From M55B127 sp035269185 (GTDB lineage: Bacteria > Bacillota > Halanaerobiia > Halanaerobiales > M55B127), in assembly GCA_964430875.1 (NCBI GenBank), contig CAYSHP010000002.1, positions 1 to 64,000 of the forward strand: a DNA stretch of 64,000 bases. Direction: 5' to 3'. The notes beneath the pieces were generated by a model that saw only the letters and a program-made list of their open reading frames with translations, did not search any database and was not told where the DNA came from. Positions 61,576 through 64,000 of this stretch are shown here, piece by piece. How positions within the stretch are numbered: the first letter of the stretch is position 1; every line of letters begins with the position of its first letter. The translations under genes and the position numbers were made by a program.

Positions 61576-62232
61576 ATGTTAATCGATAAAACGATTGAGA
61601 TCGCTTTACGCTGTCACCACTGCGGCCGTCTAGAAAAAACAAAATTAAATATTTTTCAGGTTCGTGATGATCATTTACTTGACCTAAAATGCTCTTGTGG
61701 TTCTACTAAAGCAAGAGTAAAGGCAAAAAGCGATAAATATATTCGGTTTGAATATAATTGCTTTTTATGTGATGATTACCATCGCAGGGTCATTAAAAAA
61801 AGTGAGTTCTGGTCAACAGGGTCTTTAAAAAACCTTAAATGTTTAAATACCGGCCTAGAAATAGGTTATTACGGTGGGACAGACCTTATTGATGAGGAAC
61901 TTAATAAACAAAAAAAGGAATTAAAGATACTTGCAGATGAACTAGGTTTAAATGATTATCAGGAACCCGAACTATTATTAGAAGTTTTCAATATTGTACA
62001 CGATCGGGCTTCACTCTCTAAACTATACTGTGAATGCGGTAGTGATGATATTGATGTTAAACTCTATTCAAGTAAGGTAGAGTTAACGTGTAGAGAATGT
62101 GGAAGTGTTCTCAATATTTCAGCTGAAACTGAAGAACAGCTTAATGAGATTAAAAATAAAGGAGATATAGTAATTAAAAGTATAAGTGGGCCTGAAAAAA
62201 ATTGGTCTGACAACAAATACAAGGGGGAATAA
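61576..62232 (+). CDS. Zinc-ribbon protein of unknown function
   Basis: The 218-residue protein has several CxxC pairs: CHHC (14-17), CSC, CFLC, CEC and CREC near the C-terminus. These look like two zinc-ribbon units at each end with a helical, charged linker between. No known enzyme motif is seen. It has no signal peptide. It precedes the aldolase gene by 6 nt, so it is likely coexpressed; regulation of the aldolase or RNA/DNA binding are possible but unproven. Its start lies behind an unusual leader (61469-61575). Confidence 0.6.
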   Translation: MLIDKTIEIALRCHHCGRLEKTKLNIFQVRDDHLLDLKCSCGSTKARVKAKSDKYIRFEYNCFLCDDYHRRVIKKSEFWSTGSLKNLKCLNTGLEIGYYGGTDLIDEELNKQKKELKILADELGLNDYQEPELLLEVFNIVHDRASLSKLYCECGSDDIDVKLYSSKVELTCRECGSVLNISAETEEQLNEIKNKGDIVIKSISGPEKNWSDNKYKGE

Positions 62233-62238
62233 TAAAAT

Positions 62239-63093
62239 ATGGGTTTAGTACCAATGCATGAAATTTTAAACAAAGCAAACGAAGAGTATTATGCTGTGGG
62301 CGGATTTAATATTAATAATATGGAATTTTTACAAGGTATCATTTGGGCAGCAGAGGAAACAAATTCACCATTAATCTTACAGGCAAGTGAAGGTGCTATC
62401 CGATACATAGGTATGGATTATGTGATTAATATGGTCAAAGCAGCTGTTAAAGATACTCATATTCCAGTAGCACTACATTTAGACCACGGCAGTAGTTATG
62501 AAGTAATTATGAAATGTATTAGAGAAGGATTTAGTTCTGTTATGTTTGATGGTTCTAAATATTCTTTTGAAGAAAATATTAGGCTAACCCAGGAAGTAGT
62601 AAAAGCTGCTCATAGTGTAGGAGTAACTGTGGAGGCTGAACTGGGTAAAATTGGTGGTTCAGAAGATGATGTTAAAGTAGATGAAAAAGATGCAATGTTT
62701 ACCAAACCAGATGAGGCAGAAGAATTTGTAGAAAAAACAGAAGTAGATGCCTTAGCAATTGCAATTGGTACAGCTCATGGTGTATATAAGGGGAAACCTG
62801 AACTCGATTTTGATAGATTAGAAGAGATTAAGTCCATTCTAAATATGCCTCTTGTACTACATGGAGCTTCTGGAGTACCTGAAGAAGATATACGCAAAGC
62901 TGTAAAATTAGGTATCAATAAAGTAAATGTAAATACTGCTTTTCAGCAGGCATTTACTGCTAAAATAAGAGAATTATTTGAAAATGACCCCGAATTATAT
63001 GATCCAAGAAAGTATTGTGGACCAGGGCGAGATGCTATCTCGGAAGCTGTCAAAGAAAAAATTGAGATGCTTGGCAGTAAAAATAAAGCTTAA
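62239..63093 (+). CDS. fba: Class II fructose-1,6-bisphosphate aldolase
   Basis: Fba splits fructose-1,6-bisphosphate into two triose phosphates. It begins GLVPMHEILNKANEEYYAVGGFNINN. The zinc-binding region is HLDHGSSYEV (about 81-90), with EAELGKIGG and LHGASGVP further along; the latter carries a zinc His and phosphate contacts. The 284-residue length fits the class IIA/B short type. With pgi at 17.6 kb it shows sugar metabolism next to amino-acid fermentation. It is followed by a strong terminator. Confidence 0.95.
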   Translation: MGLVPMHEILNKANEEYYAVGGFNINNMEFLQGIIWAAEETNSPLILQASEGAIRYIGMDYVINMVKAAVKDTHIPVALHLDHGSSYEVIMKCIREGFSSVMFDGSKYSFEENIRLTQEVVKAAHSVGVTVEAELGKIGGSEDDVKVDEKDAMFTKPDEAEEFVEKTEVDALAIAIGTAHGVYKGKPELDFDRLEEIKSILNMPLVLHGASGVPEEDIRKAVKLGINKVNVNTAFQQAFTAKIRELFENDPELYDPRKYCGPGRDAISEAVKEKIEMLGSKNKA

Positions 63094-63104
63094 GTGAAAA
63101 TTAT

Positions 63105-63130
63105 TAGGGGTATCCAGCTGGATACCCCCT
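63105..63130 (+). terminator. Terminator after fba
   Basis: GGGGTATCC and GGATACCCC form a perfect 9-bp stem with a 4-nt loop (AGCT), followed by CTTAATCC, a weak T-run. Confidence 0.75.
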
Positions 63131-63194
63131 TAATCCTTCCTAAATCCCACCATTTTTAATATTCCCTTAGATATTTTACTGAAAGGAGTAATAT

Positions 63195-64000
63195 ATGCTA
63201 AATATTTGGTTAGAATTTATAATTATGGCTGCCCTGATTATTGTATCAGGTACCTATCTTTCTAGATATGGTGATGTCATATCAGAAAAAACCGGTTTAA
63301 GTCAGGCAGTTATTGGTGTAGTATTAGTAGCAATGGCTACCTCATTACCTGAGTTAGTGACAAGTTCTACTTCTGCAATTATTGATGCTCCAAATATTGC
63401 CGTTGGTAATGCCTTTGGTAGTAACACTTTTAACTTATTGATCCTTGGTATTATAGATGTAATGCATGAAAATAAATTACCGCTTTCTTTTAGCCTGAAT
63501 TACTCCCATGTAATGACTGGTACCTGGGGAATATTGTTATCAGCTGTTGTTGTTATTTCGATAATTATAGCAAACTTTACTGAATATAGTTTTGGGATTT
63601 TTGGTATTGGGTTAGATGCGATCGTTTTAATTGCCACCTATTTTGTTGCGATGTTTTTAATTATTAGATTTGAGAACAAAAATCCTTTAGATGATAATGT
63701 GAGAGAAGAAGTTCCTTATTTAGACACTACTTTAAAAAAAGCAATTATTGGTTTTGCAATTTGTGCTGCAATAATAGTCTATGCTGGTGTTAGATTGGCG
63801 ATAACCGGTGATAAGATAGCTACTTTAACCGGTATTGATCAGACCTTTATCGGAAGTATTTTAGTAGCAGCAGCAACTTCACTACCGGAATTAGTAACAG
63901 CGATTTCTGCTGTCAAGATTAAAGCTTTTGATATGGCTGCCGGTAATGTTTTAGGTAGTAATATATTTAATATGAGTATTATATTTTTTGCTGACTTATT
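63195..64000 (+). CDS. CaCA-family sodium/calcium antiporter, truncated by window end
   Basis: The open frame runs from ATG 63195 (after AAAGGAG) to the window end without a stop, giving at least 268 residues. Both alpha repeats of the cation/Ca2+ exchanger family are visible: ATSLPELVTSS with GNAFGSNTFN near residues 54-85, and ATSLPELVTAIS with GNVLGSNIFN near 228-262. Hydrophobic helices surround each repeat. It should exchange Na+ for Ca2+ (YrbG/ChaA-like), fitting a salty habitat. The last part of repeat 2 and the true C-terminus are not visible. Confidence 0.9.
   Translation, partial: MLNIWLEFIIMAALIIVSGTYLSRYGDVISEKTGLSQAVIGVVLVAMATSLPELVTSSTSAIIDAPNIAVGNAFGSNTFNLLILGIIDVMHENKLPLSFSLNYSHVMTGTWGILLSAVVVISIIIANFTEYSFGIFGIGLDAIVLIATYFVAMFLIIRFENKNPLDDNVREEVPYLDTTLKKAIIGFAICAAIIVYAGVRLAITGDKIATLTGIDQTFIGSILVAAATSLPELVTAISAVKIKAFDMAAGNVLGSNIFNMSIIFFADL

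Noticed and set aside
61516..61578. In-frame TGA at 61537 read as selenocysteine, joining the 7-codon ORF to the zinc-ribbon gene
   Set aside because: The short ORF is in frame and a hairpin follows the TGA, but the hairpin lacks an obvious SECIS-like loop and the joined N-terminus has no known selenoprotein motif. A separate uORF is simpler.

Overview
This AT-rich window is densely packed with genes and comes from an anaerobic, fermentative bacterium of the Firmicutes type that nevertheless carries Gram-negative-style envelope genes: two LpxB-like glycosyltransferases, an MsbA-like flippase, an O-antigen ligase-like protein, and a secreted binding protein without a lipobox. Complete lysine fermentation, superoxide reductase plus rubrerythrin, late cobalamin synthesis and a diderm envelope together suggest the order Halanaerobiales. 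That placement is an inference; no rRNA gene is present and I do not name a genus.

Region 1 (1-15.9 kb) is a lysine-fermentation locus. It holds atoD/atoA CoA-transferase, kamA (lysine 2,3-aminomutase) divergent from an ornithine-racemase-like gene, a YtcJ-type amidohydrolase, a PAS-sigma54 activator, a LysO-family transporter, and the run kamB?-kamD-kamE-kal-kce-(flavodoxin-like)-kdd-(free-Met sulfoxide reductase)-DUF4438. Two sites with exact GG-N10-GC spacing, upstream of kamA and of the kamB-kdd run, make this look like a sigma54 regulon controlled by the adjacent activator. The products cover every step from L-lysine to acetoacetate and crotonyl-CoA; AtoDA handles the CoA exchange.

Region 2 (15.9-21.2 kb) has oxygen defence (rubrerythrin, superoxide reductase), a Mug-type DNA glycosylase, glucose-6-phosphate isomerase, a membrane pseudokinase and NAD synthetase. 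Region 3 (21.2-30.1 kb) is a cobalamin riboswitch followed by cobU-cbiP-cbiB-cobT-cobS-pduX-cobD-btuF and a CobC-like phosphatase, i.e. nucleotide-loop assembly. This suits a cell whose lysine 5,6-aminomutase needs adenosylcobalamin. Region 4 (30.1-39.6 kb) is the envelope/LPS-like cluster.

Region 5 (39.7-50.5 kb) contains an MFS transporter, feoAB behind a Fur-like box, an Mrp ATPase, a ZIP transporter, cysteine desulfidase with a CoA-disulfide-reductase-like enzyme, a TlpA/CcdA pair and an M18 aminopeptidase. Region 6 (50.5-64 kb) contains a CHASE2 cyclase-like receptor with degenerate catalytic residues, a FecR-domain protein, a c-di-GMP (GEMM-I) riboswitch before a secreted charged protein, thioredoxin-fold genes, ywiB-argS-pyrG, crotonase, HAD phosphatase, RidA, a zinc-ribbon protein behind an unusual leader, fructose-bisphosphate aldolase and a truncated Na/Ca antiporter.

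Three things stand out most. Several genes appear to start with AUU or AUC, each placed 8-9 nt after a strong Shine-Dalgarno and followed by a Lys codon. The leader before the gene at 61576 combines a 7-codon upstream ORF, an SD-sequestering long-range stem and a hairpin that could bridge SD and start. Signalling proteins with degenerate catalytic motifs (pseudokinase, pseudocyclase) occur twice. No insertion sequences, CRISPR arrays, tRNA or rRNA genes were seen.
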